NCBI GenBank assembly: GCA_965215155.1
Contig: CBDCCY010000004.1
Coordinates: 1,674,001-1,738,000, forward strand
From: JAGWAJ01 sp965215155
GTDB taxonomy: Bacteria; Acidobacteriota; Vicinamibacteria; Vicinamibacterales; UBA8438
Direction: 5' to 3'
DNA length: 64,000 nucleotides
In this document: piece by piece, positions 8,077 through 15,737 of the stretch
Layout: every line of letters begins with the position of its first letter
Position numbering within the stretch: position 1 is the stretch's first letter
Notes under the pieces: generated by a model
Told to the model about the DNA's origin: nothing
The model's database searches: none
Seen by the model: only the letters and a program-made list of their open reading frames with translations
Made by a program: the position numbers and the translations under genes

Positions 8077-9126
8077 ATGGCCCGGATCGCGGTCGTCACC
8101 TCCCACCCTCCCTTCGCCGAGGGCGGACACCTGGTCATCGCCCGCGCGCTCGTCGACGCGCTGACCGCGCGCGGCCACGAGGCGACGATGATGCTGACCC
8201 CGCAGAACCGCTTCGGACGCCAGGGGGCGGCGTACCTGGCGACCTGGCTGACCGACGTCGGCCGGGCCCACGACGGCGGGGGGATCGACCAGGTCATCAG
8301 CCTCCGCTTCCCGAGCTACGCGGTGCGGCACGAGCGGCACGTCTGCTGGATCAACCACCGCATGCGCGAGTACTACGACCAGTGGCCGCGCTTCCACGGG
8401 TCGCTCTCCGCGCGGGGGCGGCTCAAGGAAGGGGTGCGCCGGCGGATCGTGCACGCGGCGGATCGCTACCTGCTCACCCGCAACGTCACCCGCCTCTACG
8501 CGCAGTCGCGGACCATCCGGGCGCGCCTCGCGCGCTGGGGTGGCATCGACGCGGACGTCGTCCACCCCCCGGCTCCCCCCCGTCCCTACCGCTGCCACGG
8601 CTACGGCGACTATGTCCTGGTGGTCTCGCGGCTCACGCCCCTCAAGCGTGTCGACCTCGTGATCGCTGCGCTCCGCGAGCCGGCCGCTTCATCGGTGCGC
8701 TGCGTCATCCTCGGCGACGGCGAGGACCGCGCATCGCTCGCGGCGCGCATCGCGGAGCACGGCCTCGGCGGTCGGGTGACGCTGCGCGGGACGGTCCCCG
8801 AGGCGGAGCTGCTCGATCACCTGGCCCGCTGCCGCGCCGTCTGCTTCCCGGCCGCGCAGGAGGACTACGGGCTGGTGACGGTCGAGGCGTTCGCGTCGGC
8901 CAAGGCGGTCGTCACCTGCACCGACAGCGGAGGCCCCGCGGAGCTCGTCGCCGATGGCGTGAACGGGTTTGTCGTGACGCCGGATCCCCAGGCCCTGGCC
9001 GCCGCCCTCGGCGTCCTGATGGACGACCCGCCGCTCGCGGAGCGTCTCGGCGCCGCGGCGCGGCGGCAGGGGGCCGCCATGACCTGGGACGGGGCGCTCG
9101 AGCGCCTGCTGCTCGTCCGCGCCTGA
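8077..9126 (+). CDS. Glycosyltransferase, GT4-like
   Basis: This 349-residue, GT-B-fold protein has an N-terminal IAVVTSHPPFAEGGHLVIAR donor/acceptor loop, a VSRLTPLKRVDLVI strand at the start of the C-terminal domain, and the E-x7-E type nucleotide-sugar region around EDYGLVTVEAFA. GT4 enzymes are retaining transferases that use nucleotide sugars to extend polysaccharides or glycolipids at the inner face of the membrane. It stands alone, about 200 bases after the CoA-transferase, so its pathway is unknown. The ATG at 8077 was preferred over one 59 codons upstream because homology starts at MARIAVV and the upstream stretch is low-complexity. Confidence 0.87.
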   Translation: MARIAVVTSHPPFAEGGHLVIARALVDALTARGHEATMMLTPQNRFGRQGAAYLATWLTDVGRAHDGGGIDQVISLRFPSYAVRHERHVCWINHRMREYYDQWPRFHGSLSARGRLKEGVRRRIVHAADRYLLTRNVTRLYAQSRTIRARLARWGGIDADVVHPPAPPRPYRCHGYGDYVLVVSRLTPLKRVDLVIAALREPAASSVRCVILGDGEDRASLAARIAEHGLGGRVTLRGTVPEAELLDHLARCRAVCFPAAQEDYGLVTVEAFASAKAVVTCTDSGGPAELVADGVNGFVVTPDPQALAAALGVLMDDPPLAERLGAAARRQGAAMTWDGALERLLLVRA

Positions 9127-9132
9127 CGACGG

Positions 9133-9579
9133 TCAGCGCTCCACCAGCGGCGCGATGGCTTCGAGCAGGTAGTCCAGCACGGCGTCCGCGGTGAGGAGTC
9201 CGATGTCGGGATGCGTGGCGACGACGCGCTCCTCCTGGCGGACGCGCTGGCCCCACGCCCACGCCGCCCGGCCCACGAGCGCCGGCGGGGTGCGCGACGT
9301 GTCGAGCGCGAGCTCCACGAAGTCCTGGCCCGATGTGCCCCGCGCGAGGCGGACGGCGCCGGCGGGCGTCGACACCGCGAAACGATGGCCCTCGGCCGCC
9401 AGCACCGACGCCACCTTCTTGAACAGGGGCGCAACGAGGCCGTCGAGCACCGCTCGCCCCTCGACCTCCGCCGCGGTGACCTGTTCGCGCCGCCGGACCG
9501 CCGCTGACCGGGCGCCCGCGACGGCGCGCCTCACGCGCCGCACGATGTCGGCGGTCTCCGGCAGGAGAGGCGCGGCCAT
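9133..9579 (-). CDS. Conserved-looking hypothetical protein, 148 residues
   Basis: I do not recognise a family. The protein is helical and basic at the front (RRVRRAVAGARSAAVRRREQ), followed by a mixed alpha/beta part containing FVELALDTSRTPPALVGRAAWAWG and ending in a helical LLTADAVLDYLLEAIAPLVER. No signal peptide or membrane segment is evident. The ATG lies four bases after the TGA of the gene upstream, so the two are probably coupled and may work together. The codon pattern looks coding and no other frame here is better. It converges with the glycosyltransferase, with only six bases between their stops. Confidence 0.6.
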   Translation of the reverse strand: MAAPLLPETADIVRRVRRAVAGARSAAVRRREQVTAAEVEGRAVLDGLVAPLFKKVASVLAAEGHRFAVSTPAGAVRLARGTSGQDFVELALDTSRTPPALVGRAAWAWGQRVRQEERVVATHPDIGLLTADAVLDYLLEAIAPLVER

Positions 9580-9583
9580 GGTG

Positions 9584-10015
9584 TCAGTCGGCGCGCGGCG
9601 CGGCGCCCGCCTCGTAGATGCGGACCAGCTCGACCAGCTTGTAGCCGCGGGTCTGGTAGGGCGGGATCACGCGCTCGGTGTGCAGGTACTGGATCATCCC
9701 CTCGTCGGCGTAGTCGGGCGCTCCGAGCTCGGGGTCGGCCTCGAGCGCCGCTTCCAGCCGGTCGAACGTCATCAGCGGCTCGGCCACCTCCCGCCGCACG
9801 GGGATGAACCCCCACGCCCGGTGCCTCTCCGTGCGCGTCCGGGTCGCGAAGCGCACGTAGATCTCGTTGCTGATGAAGTTGTACTCCACGTCGGCGCGCG
9901 AGGCAGGTGCATCCTCGACGCGCAACAGGCTGATGGCCGGCTGCTCGGCCAGCCAGTCGACGAGCCGGCGCGTGAAGTCGCCCTCACCCGACCAGCGCTG
10001 GCTGTCGATCTCCAT
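9584..10015 (-). CDS. Conserved-looking hypothetical protein, 143 residues
   Basis: The protein is cytosolic by appearance, with a mix of charged and aromatic residues: EIDSQRWSGEGDFTRRLVDW, then YNFISNEIYVRF and a C-terminal YQTRGYKLVELVRIYE. No family is recognised and no catalytic motif stands out. An AGGTAG stretch lies about eleven bases before the ATG at 10015, which starts a frame free of low-complexity sequence; the open frame continues further upstream but becomes Arg/Pro-rich and non-protein-like there. The next gene, 9133-9579, starts four bases after its stop, so the two form a small two-gene unit of unknown role. Confidence 0.6.
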   Translation of the reverse strand: MEIDSQRWSGEGDFTRRLVDWLAEQPAISLLRVEDAPASRADVEYNFISNEIYVRFATRTRTERHRAWGFIPVRREVAEPLMTFDRLEAALEADPELGAPDYADEGMIQYLHTERVIPPYQTRGYKLVELVRIYEAGAAPRAD

Positions 10016-10044
10016 GGCGCGCGCTTCTACCTGGCAGATCGACG

Positions 10045-10182
10045 TTACGCGAACGGGAAGAGGCGGCCGGCACGGAAGGCCAGGCCGGGGAGCAGCCCGG
10101 AGCGCACGGTGTCTCCGCGGCGCCCGTCCTCCGGCAGGGCCAGAAGATCGGCATGGCCGAAGCGCGGCTGCGCGTCCCGCAT
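10045..10182 (-). pseudogene. Possible remnant of a Uma2-family nuclease
   Basis: A 45-codon frame contains FGHADLLALPEDGRR, which closely resembles the opening of Uma2 (DUF820) PD-(D/E)xK-like proteins. The expected 'YELIDGEL' strand is only dimly matched by GDTVRSGLLPG, and a TAA follows soon after. Nothing of the catalytic region is present. A diverged palindromic repeat lies just upstream on its strand. The call rests on one short motif and could be coincidence. Confidence 0.3.
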
Positions 10183-10233
10183 GGGCGCCATCGTACACCG
10201 CGCCGGATATGCGAAGGGCGTGCCGAAGCGCTG

Positions 10234-10311
10234 GCGCGCCGTGACGGGCGCGTTGGGGGTCTGCGCCGACGCCCCCCGGGGCGCCGCACGCTCCGCGGCG
10301 GAGACTCCCGG
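10234..10311. repeat. Diverged copy of the palindromic interspersed repeat, subtype A
   Basis: GCGCGCC-GTGA-CGGGCGCG is the small side hairpin, followed by TTGGGGGTCTGCGCC and, 40 bases on, GCGGCGGAGACTCC. It follows the order of the intact copies at 20278-20510 but has several mismatches, especially in the central part. It lies between feoB and the Uma2-like remnant. Confidence 0.65.
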
Positions 10312-10335
10312 CACCGGACGCACTCCGCGCCTGGT

Positions 10336-12591
10336 TCAGGCGGTCGCCACGAGCCGCCAGATCTGCGTGACGAGGAAGCAGACGGTGACGCCGATGGCGA
10401 CCGGCAGCACGGCGGCCAGCGTCGTCCACCCCGCGCTCCGGGTCTCCCGGTAGATCGTGTAGAGGGTCGTCGAGCACGGGTTGTGGAGCAGGCTGAACAG
10501 CATCAGGTTGACGGCGGTCAGCAGCGTCCAGCCGCCGGCGCGGAGAATCTCGCCGGTGGCCGCGATGCTCTCGAGCTCGAACATCACGCCGGCCCCGGAG
10601 CCGGCGCCGGCCAGATCGACGGTGAGCACCGTCAGCATCAGCACCGTGGGAATGACGATCTCGTTCGCCGGAATGGCGACGACGTAGGCGAGCAGGATGA
10701 CGCCGTTCAGCCCGATGAGCAGCCCGATCGGGTCGAGCGAGGACACCGCGTGCTCGGCGAGGCTGGCGCCGCCGAGCTCGACATTGGACACGAGCCAGAT
10801 CACGGCGCCGGCCGGCACCGCGAAGACGACCGCGCGCCACAGCACGATGAGGGTGCGGTCGATCACCGACGTGTAGAGCGTCTGCAGCACCCGCGGCGGC
10901 CGGTAGGGCGGGAGCTCCAGGCTGAAGCTGGTCGCCTCCCCGCGCAGCATCGTGCGCGACAGGAACCACGACGCCGCGAACATCGTGACGATGCCGAGCA
11001 CGGCGATGGCGATGACCGCCGCGGCGGAGACGAGGCCCGAGAAGCGGGCCGGCGCGAGCGCGCCGATGAAGATGGTCGCGATCAGGATCTGCGTCGGCCA
11101 GCGTCCGTTGCAGAGCGAGAAGTTGTTCGTGAGAATGGCGATCAGCCGTTCGCGGGGGCTGTCGATGACCCGCGTCGACACAACGCCCGCCGCGTTGCAG
11201 CCGAACCCCATGCACATGGTCAGGGCCTGCTTGCCGTGCGCGCCGGCCGAGCGGAAGAGCGCGTCGAGGTTGAAGGCCACCCGGGGCAGGTAGCCGAAGT
11301 CCTCGAGCAACGTGAAGAGCGGGAAGAAGATGGCCATCGGCGGCAGCATGACCGCGACCACCCACGCCGTCGCCAGGTAGACCCCGTCGAAGAGGAAGCC
11401 GCTCAGCCACCAGGGGCTGCCCACCGCGTCCCCGAGGCCCTTCAGCCAGGGGTGCACGGTGTCGATGAGCAGCGACGCCAGCATTCCGGACGGCACGTTC
11501 GCGCCCTCGATCGTGATCCAGAACACGGTGGCGAGGATGGCCAGCATGCACGGGAAACCGAGCCAGCGGCTCGTGAGCAGGCGGTCGAGAGTGCGGTCGA
11601 GGTCGAAGCCGGCCTTCCTGAGCCCCCGCATCTGCGCGCCGTCGGCAATCCGCTGCGCCGCCGTGTAGAGGCGCTCCGTGAGCGAGTCGTGGAAGTCGGC
11701 CGGCAGCTCCCAGCGCAGGCGGCGCGCCGTCCGCAGGACCCGCTCGCGCTCGGCCGGCGGTGGCGGCGGCCGGTCGCCCCCGCCCCCGTCGCCCCCGCCG
11801 TCGCCGCCGGCGCGGGAGTCGCCGAGTTGCCCGAGCTCGCCCGAGCGCACCACCTCGACCACCGCGTCGTCCGCGTTCAGCAGCCGCAGCGCCACCCACC
11901 GCGCGTTCGGCACCCTTGGGAACGCCGCCTCGATCTCTCTGGTCAGCCCGGTCACCGTCGCCTCGGCCCCGGCCGGAAGCTGCTCGACACGGTACGGCCG
12001 CGTGCGGGCCGCGCCGGTCGCGATGCGGAAGGCGGCCGAGAGGAGCTCGTCGATGCCCACCCCGCTCCGGGCGATGCCGCTGACCACCGGTACGCCGAGC
12101 TCCTTCTCGAGTCGCGCCGCGTCCACCGCGATGCCGTGCCGCCGGGCCTCGTCCACCAGGTTCAGGTAGACGACGACGCGGTCCGTGATGTCGAGGATCT
12201 GGAGCGCGAGGTTCAGGTTCCTCTCGAGACGGGTGGCGTCCACCACGACGACCGTGACGTCGGGCCGCCCGAACAGGATGAAGTCGCGTGCCACCTCCTC
12301 GTCCGTGCTCCCGGCCTGCAGGGAATAGGTGCCGGGCAGGTCGACGATCTTCACCCGCTGGCCCTCGTGGGCGAACGCCCCTTCGGCGCGCGTGATCGTC
12401 TTGCCGGGCCAGTTGCCGGTGTGTTGCCGGAGGCCCGTCAGGGCGTTGAAGACCGTGCTCTTGCCCACGTTGGGGTTGCCGGCCAGCGCGACCAGGACGT
12501 CCCACTTGTCGGGGTTGAGGCCGAGGCGAAGCAGGCTGTCGGTGCGGTGCTGCGCGGACCCGCCGCAGGAACCCGGGGGGGCGGCGCTCAT
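10336..12591 (-). CDS. feoB: Ferrous iron transport protein B
   Basis: The 751-residue protein takes up Fe(II) across the inner membrane. The N-terminal G domain has GNPNVGKST (38-46), DLPG (84-87) and NLVD (144-147). A Gly/Asp/Pro-rich linker (about 264-283) precedes the membrane part, which carries the two Gate regions, including FPLFTLLEDFGYLPRVAF and CMGFGCNAAGV, whose cysteines are conserved in FeoB. The length fits the family. The ATG overlaps the TGA of the membrane-anchored DtxR/FeoA fusion, so the two are coupled; no separate feoA is present because FeoA-like domains are in that fusion. A TTTGA-N4-TCAAA palindrome at the operon promoter suggests metal-dependent repression. Confidence 0.97.
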   Translation of the reverse strand: MSAAPPGSCGGSAQHRTDSLLRLGLNPDKWDVLVALAGNPNVGKSTVFNALTGLRQHTGNWPGKTITRAEGAFAHEGQRVKIVDLPGTYSLQAGSTDEEVARDFILFGRPDVTVVVVDATRLERNLNLALQILDITDRVVVYLNLVDEARRHGIAVDAARLEKELGVPVVSGIARSGVGIDELLSAAFRIATGAARTRPYRVEQLPAGAEATVTGLTREIEAAFPRVPNARWVALRLLNADDAVVEVVRSGELGQLGDSRAGGDGGGDGGGGDRPPPPPAERERVLRTARRLRWELPADFHDSLTERLYTAAQRIADGAQMRGLRKAGFDLDRTLDRLLTSRWLGFPCMLAILATVFWITIEGANVPSGMLASLLIDTVHPWLKGLGDAVGSPWWLSGFLFDGVYLATAWVVAVMLPPMAIFFPLFTLLEDFGYLPRVAFNLDALFRSAGAHGKQALTMCMGFGCNAAGVVSTRVIDSPRERLIAILTNNFSLCNGRWPTQILIATIFIGALAPARFSGLVSAAAVIAIAVLGIVTMFAASWFLSRTMLRGEATSFSLELPPYRPPRVLQTLYTSVIDRTLIVLWRAVVFAVPAGAVIWLVSNVELGGASLAEHAVSSLDPIGLLIGLNGVILLAYVVAIPANEIVIPTVLMLTVLTVDLAGAGSGAGVMFELESIAATGEILRAGGWTLLTAVNLMLFSLLHNPCSTTLYTIYRETRSAGWTTLAAVLPVAIGVTVCFLVTQIWRLVATA

Positions 12592-13631
12592 CACGTCACC
12601 TCCAGGGGCCGATCGGTCGTGGGCTCGACCGCGATCCAGGACGCCTGACGGCGGCGAAGGGCGACCAGGGCGCCGCGAATCGTGTAGGCCACCGGGTCGC
12701 CCGCGGCGCTCGCGAAGCGGGCGGTAATCTCCGTGCCGCGCACCAGTCCGAGGTCGAGGAGCCGGCGCCGCTCGGGGCCCTGGCACGCGCGCGAGATTTC
12801 CACCACCCGCACCGGCTCGCCGATGCGCGCCGCATCCAGCGTCATCGACGCCGGCTCCGCGCGCTCTCCTGCGGCGAGCCTGCGCACGCTGACGTTGCGG
12901 CTCGCGACGAGGTCCAGCGTCCACTCGCGTCCAGCGGCGCGGACCCGGATGCCCCCTGCGTCCCGGCCGAGGACCTCCAGCCGGCCGCCGAGGACCAGAC
13001 CGTCGTCGAGCAACGCATCGTACGTCTCGCGCGGCTCGTCCTCCAGGTGGACGATCTCGACGGCACGGCCGGGATCGACCTCGGCCAGGCTGACACCGGG
13101 AGCCGGCGGGAGCTCGCCCGACGCATCGGGGATCGGGTCGCCGTGCGGGTCCCAGTTCGGGTGCCCCAGGCGCGCCTCGAGCGCGTCGGTCTGCTCCGCC
13201 GAGAGGGTGTGCTCCATTCGCTCCGCCTGCTCGTGCCACTCCGCCGCCGGCACGCCGGTCCGGTCGGCGAGGTAGCGTTCCCACAGGCGGTGCGTGCGCA
13301 CCAGGCTGACTGCGGAGCGGGACCCTTCGCGGGTCAGGGCGGGGCCGTCCGGCTCCATCCGGATGAGCCCCATGCGCACGAGGCTCGACAGGAGCGCCGT
13401 CGCGCGCGCGGGAGAGAGCCCCAGCCGACCGGCCACGCTGTCGACGGAGCAGCCCTGCCCGGTCTGCCGGCACGTGAGGACGTGCTTGAGGGCATCCTCC
13501 AGGCGCACCCGCTCGCCGAGCTGCGACATCCGCAGCCAGCGGGGCAACAGGCCCCGAGTGGGCCACACGAGGCCGGCCACGACGATGCAGAGGCCGCAGA
13601 AGAACAGGAGCGCCAGTGCCGGATCTACCAT
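12591..13631 (-). CDS. Membrane-anchored DtxR-like regulator fused to FeoA-type domains
   Basis: In 346 residues this protein combines an N-terminal membrane helix (about 7-25), a DtxR-like winged helix (about 40-110), a DtxR metal/dimer region (THRLWERYL, AEWHEQAERMEH, DPHGDPIPD) and two FeoA/SH3-like segments, about 225-265 and 270-340; the second carries the LLDLGLVRG turn typical of FeoA. DtxR proteins are normally soluble repressors, and FeoA is a small partner of FeoB. The fusion and the TGATG overlap with feoB suggest it serves as FeoB's FeoA, perhaps coupling metal sensing to transport. Whether it still binds DNA is unknown. It is divergent from a soluble DtxR paralogue. Confidence 0.85.
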   Translation of the reverse strand: MVDPALALLFFCGLCIVVAGLVWPTRGLLPRWLRMSQLGERVRLEDALKHVLTCRQTGQGCSVDSVAGRLGLSPARATALLSSLVRMGLIRMEPDGPALTREGSRSAVSLVRTHRLWERYLADRTGVPAAEWHEQAERMEHTLSAEQTDALEARLGHPNWDPHGDPIPDASGELPPAPGVSLAEVDPGRAVEIVHLEDEPRETYDALLDDGLVLGGRLEVLGRDAGGIRVRAAGREWTLDLVASRNVSVRRLAAGERAEPASMTLDAARIGEPVRVVEISRACQGPERRRLLDLGLVRGTEITARFASAAGDPVAYTIRGALVALRRRQASWIAVEPTTDRPLEVT

Positions 13632-13673
13632 GTCAGCACGTCGACCGTGAATTTGAGGCTTGACAATTGGAAG

Positions 13674-13687
13674 TTTGATGAATCAAA
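13674..13687. promoter_or_regulatory. Candidate DtxR-family operator between the feoB operon and dtxR
   Basis: TTTGATGAATCAAA is a palindrome with 5-base arms around TGAA. An overlapping TCAA-AAA-TTGA follows at 13683-13693. It lies in the divergent promoter region and would overlap the start point of the feoB operon. A near-identical palindrome at 17044-17059 lies at the porin promoter, and nothing comparable was noticed elsewhere in this GC-rich window. Binding by the adjacent DtxR protein is inferred. Confidence 0.6.
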
Positions 13688-13692
13688 AATTG

Positions 13693-13721
13693 ATTGTGGC
13701 CGAGCCGCGCGGCGAAGTCAA
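13693..13721 (-). promoter_or_regulatory. Putative promoter of the DtxR/FeoA-feoB operon
   Basis: On the minus strand, TTGACT (13716-13721) and CACAAT (13693-13698) are separated by 17 bases, a reasonable sigma-70 pair. The expected start point near 13686 falls inside the TTTGA-N4-TCAAA palindrome. A separate TTGACA at 13660-13665 on the plus strand could serve dtxR, but no good -10 accompanies it. Confidence 0.45.
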
Positions 13722-13745
13722 GCGGCAGGCCGGCGGGTCAGGACC

Positions 13746-14432
13746 ATGGCGCTACCGTCGAGCACGGTCGAGAATTACCTGAAGGCGATCTACCAGGCCG
13801 AGATGGCCGAGGAGGACGGGACGCGTCTCGTGCCCATGGGCAGGCTCGCGAGCGCGTTGCACGTCGTCCCGGGTACGGCCACGACCATGGTGAAGACCCT
13901 CGCCGAGTCCGGCCTGGTCCGCTACGAGCCGTACGCCGGCGTCCGCCTCACCGCGGCCGGTCAGAAGCTGGCTGCGCTGGTGCTGCGCCGCCACCGGTTG
14001 ATGGAGCTGTTCCTGGTCGAGGTGGTCGGGATGAGCTGGGCGGACGTCCACGACGAGGCCGAGCGGCTGGAGCACGCCGCTTCCGACCGCCTGATCGATC
14101 GGATCGACGAGATGCTGGGACGGCCCGCCGTCGATCCCCACGGGGATCCGATCCCGGACCAGGACGGCGCGATGGCCACGCCGCGGTACCAGACGCTGCT
14201 CACCTGTCCGATCGACACCGCGGTGGTGCTCGCGCGCGTGACCGACCAGGACACCGCGTTCCTGCGTTTTCTCGAGCAGAGCCACCTGACGCCCGGGGAG
14301 ACCATCCGTGTCGAGAGCCGGGACGCCGCGGCCGACCACGTTCTGGTGCGCGGCGCCGGCGACCGGTCCATCGTCATCGGCATGCGCGCGGCGGCCAAGC
14401 TGCTGGTCGCTCCGCCCCCGCCTCCCGGATGA
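13746..14432 (+). CDS. DtxR-family metal-dependent transcriptional repressor
   Basis: The 228-residue protein has a winged helix (about 5-70; VENYLKAIYQAE, GTATTMVKTLAESGLVRYE), a metal/dimer domain and a C-terminal SH3/FeoA-like domain (about 150-220). Candidate metal ligands are His83 and Glu87 in RRHRLMELFL and His102, Glu106, Glu109 and His110 in VHDEAERLEH. The position of the DtxR Cys102 ligand is Glu106 here, which is more MntR-like, although the genes around it concern iron. It is divergent from the feoB operon across a palindromic site it may bind, and a second such site lies at the porin promoter. The ATG at 13746 precedes the conserved start of the domain. Confidence 0.92.
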   Translation: MALPSSTVENYLKAIYQAEMAEEDGTRLVPMGRLASALHVVPGTATTMVKTLAESGLVRYEPYAGVRLTAAGQKLAALVLRRHRLMELFLVEVVGMSWADVHDEAERLEHAASDRLIDRIDEMLGRPAVDPHGDPIPDQDGAMATPRYQTLLTCPIDTAVVLARVTDQDTAFLRFLEQSHLTPGETIRVESRDAAADHVLVRGAGDRSIVIGMRAAAKLLVAPPPPPG

Positions 14433-14519
14433 CGCGGCGCCGCCCTGGACGTGCGCCGGGCCGCCTCTCGCGACGGAGCCGCCGTCCCGGTGCCCGGCCC
14501 GACCGCGAAGCTCGGCCGC

Positions 14520-15737
14520 CTACAGCGACCCGAGAAAGGCAAGCAACGCTTCCCGCTCGCCCTCCGCCAGGCGGTCGAATCCGGCCCGCGCCAGCGCCGC
14601 CTCCCCGCCGTGGCGGCGGATGGCCTCGACGACCGTGGCTGCGCTGCCGTCGTGCAGGAGCGGCCGCCGGAAGCGGAGCCCCCAGAGCGCCGGGGTGCGG
14701 ATCTCCTCCGGCTCCGCCCCTGCCTGCCGAATGCCGTCGCCGGTGCCGACGTCGTGCAGCAGCAGGTCGGAGAAGAGCGGAACGGTCCGGCGGTCGAACG
14801 CCGGGTGGCTGCTCGGGCCCGTCGCGAGCGCCGGGGTGTGGCAGGCAGCGCAACCGATGGCGTCGAACACCTGGCGCCCGCGCTGCGCCGCAAGCGTGAT
14901 CGGCCCCCGCGCCGGCGGCGCCAGCAGCCGCAGGAACGCCGCGAGGTTGTCGATGCCGCGGCGCCCGGTGGCGGGATCGGCGATGTCCTCGGGGTCGGGG
15001 ACGGCGTCGCAGCGCGCCAGTTGCTGCGGGGCGAGCCGGAAGGTCAGCTCGCGGGGAAAGAGGTCGTTCGTGATGCCCAGCTCGTTGCGGTACGCCTCGG
15101 CCCCGAAGTCCATCAGCGAGCCCTGCTGCGACTTCCACCCGAAGCGGCCGACCCGCAGCTGTCCGGTGGTCCGGTCGGGAACCAGCGGAGCGCGCCCGCT
15201 GATCCCGTCGCGGTCGAGATCGAGCGGATCCGCCCGCGCCTCGAGCGCGGAGTCGGGAATCGCCTCGACGAGCCCGGCGCCGAACAGCGGAATCGGGATC
15301 CGCGTCGCGATGACGCTTGCCTCGGCCGGGATGACCGTCTGGCACTCGTGGGGCGGGATCGAGAAGCTCTGGAATAGGGTCCCGAACGCCGGCTCGACCT
15401 CGCGAAACGCGCCCGCGGCGTCGAGAAGACCGACGCGCGTCGTCGTCATCGGTGCGATGCCGCCGACGGCGGGCACGATGTGACAGGCAGCGCAGCTCGT
15501 GCCGTTGTAGGCGGGGCCGAGCCCCTCCCCGGCCGTCTCGACCTCCAGGAAGTCCTCGAGGCCGAGCTGGAACTCCTCGAACTCGGCCGGCGTCAGCCCG
15601 GGCAGCGGATCGCCGGGCAGCGCGGCGTGCTGCGCCGCGAGCGGACCCGCGGCGGCGAGCGCGGCCGCACCCGCGAGCAGGAGCCCGAGCGCGGATCGGG
15701 CGCTCCTCGGAGTGCGCGGCGCCTTGCGCGCGCGCAT
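14520..15737 (-). CDS. Di-haem oxidoreductase (DHOR family, 'thiol oxidoreductase')
   Basis: The 405-residue protein has a signal peptide (basic RARKAPRTPRSAR, an Ala/Leu core, and cleavage after about residue 35) and two c-type haem sites, CAACH at 82-86 and CAACH at 296-300. This matches the DHOR family (PF06537), periplasmic di-haem proteins that in other bacteria often sit in iron-regulated clusters with imelysin-type proteins. No imelysin is seen here; instead, a porin is encoded directly upstream with a TGATG overlap. The pair is preceded by a palindrome also found at the feoB promoter, so iron-controlled expression is likely. The substrate is unknown. It converges with dtxR. Confidence 0.85.
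   Translation of the reverse strand: MRARKAPRTPRSARSALGLLLAGAAALAAAGPLAAQHAALPGDPLPGLTPAEFEEFQLGLEDFLEVETAGEGLGPAYNGTSCAACHIVPAVGGIAPMTTTRVGLLDAAGAFREVEPAFGTLFQSFSIPPHECQTVIPAEASVIATRIPIPLFGAGLVEAIPDSALEARADPLDLDRDGISGRAPLVPDRTTGQLRVGRFGWKSQQGSLMDFGAEAYRNELGITNDLFPRELTFRLAPQQLARCDAVPDPEDIADPATGRRGIDNLAAFLRLLAPPARGPITLAAQRGRQVFDAIGCAACHTPALATGPSSHPAFDRRTVPLFSDLLLHDVGTGDGIRQAGAEPEEIRTPALWGLRFRRPLLHDGSAATVVEAIRRHGGEAALARAGFDRLAEGEREALLAFLGSL

Noticed and set aside
6598..8598. A 666-codon minus-strand frame across the CoA-transferase and glycosyltransferase
   Set aside because: It crosses two well-supported plus-strand genes, has no domain and is compositionally a reverse-strand shadow.
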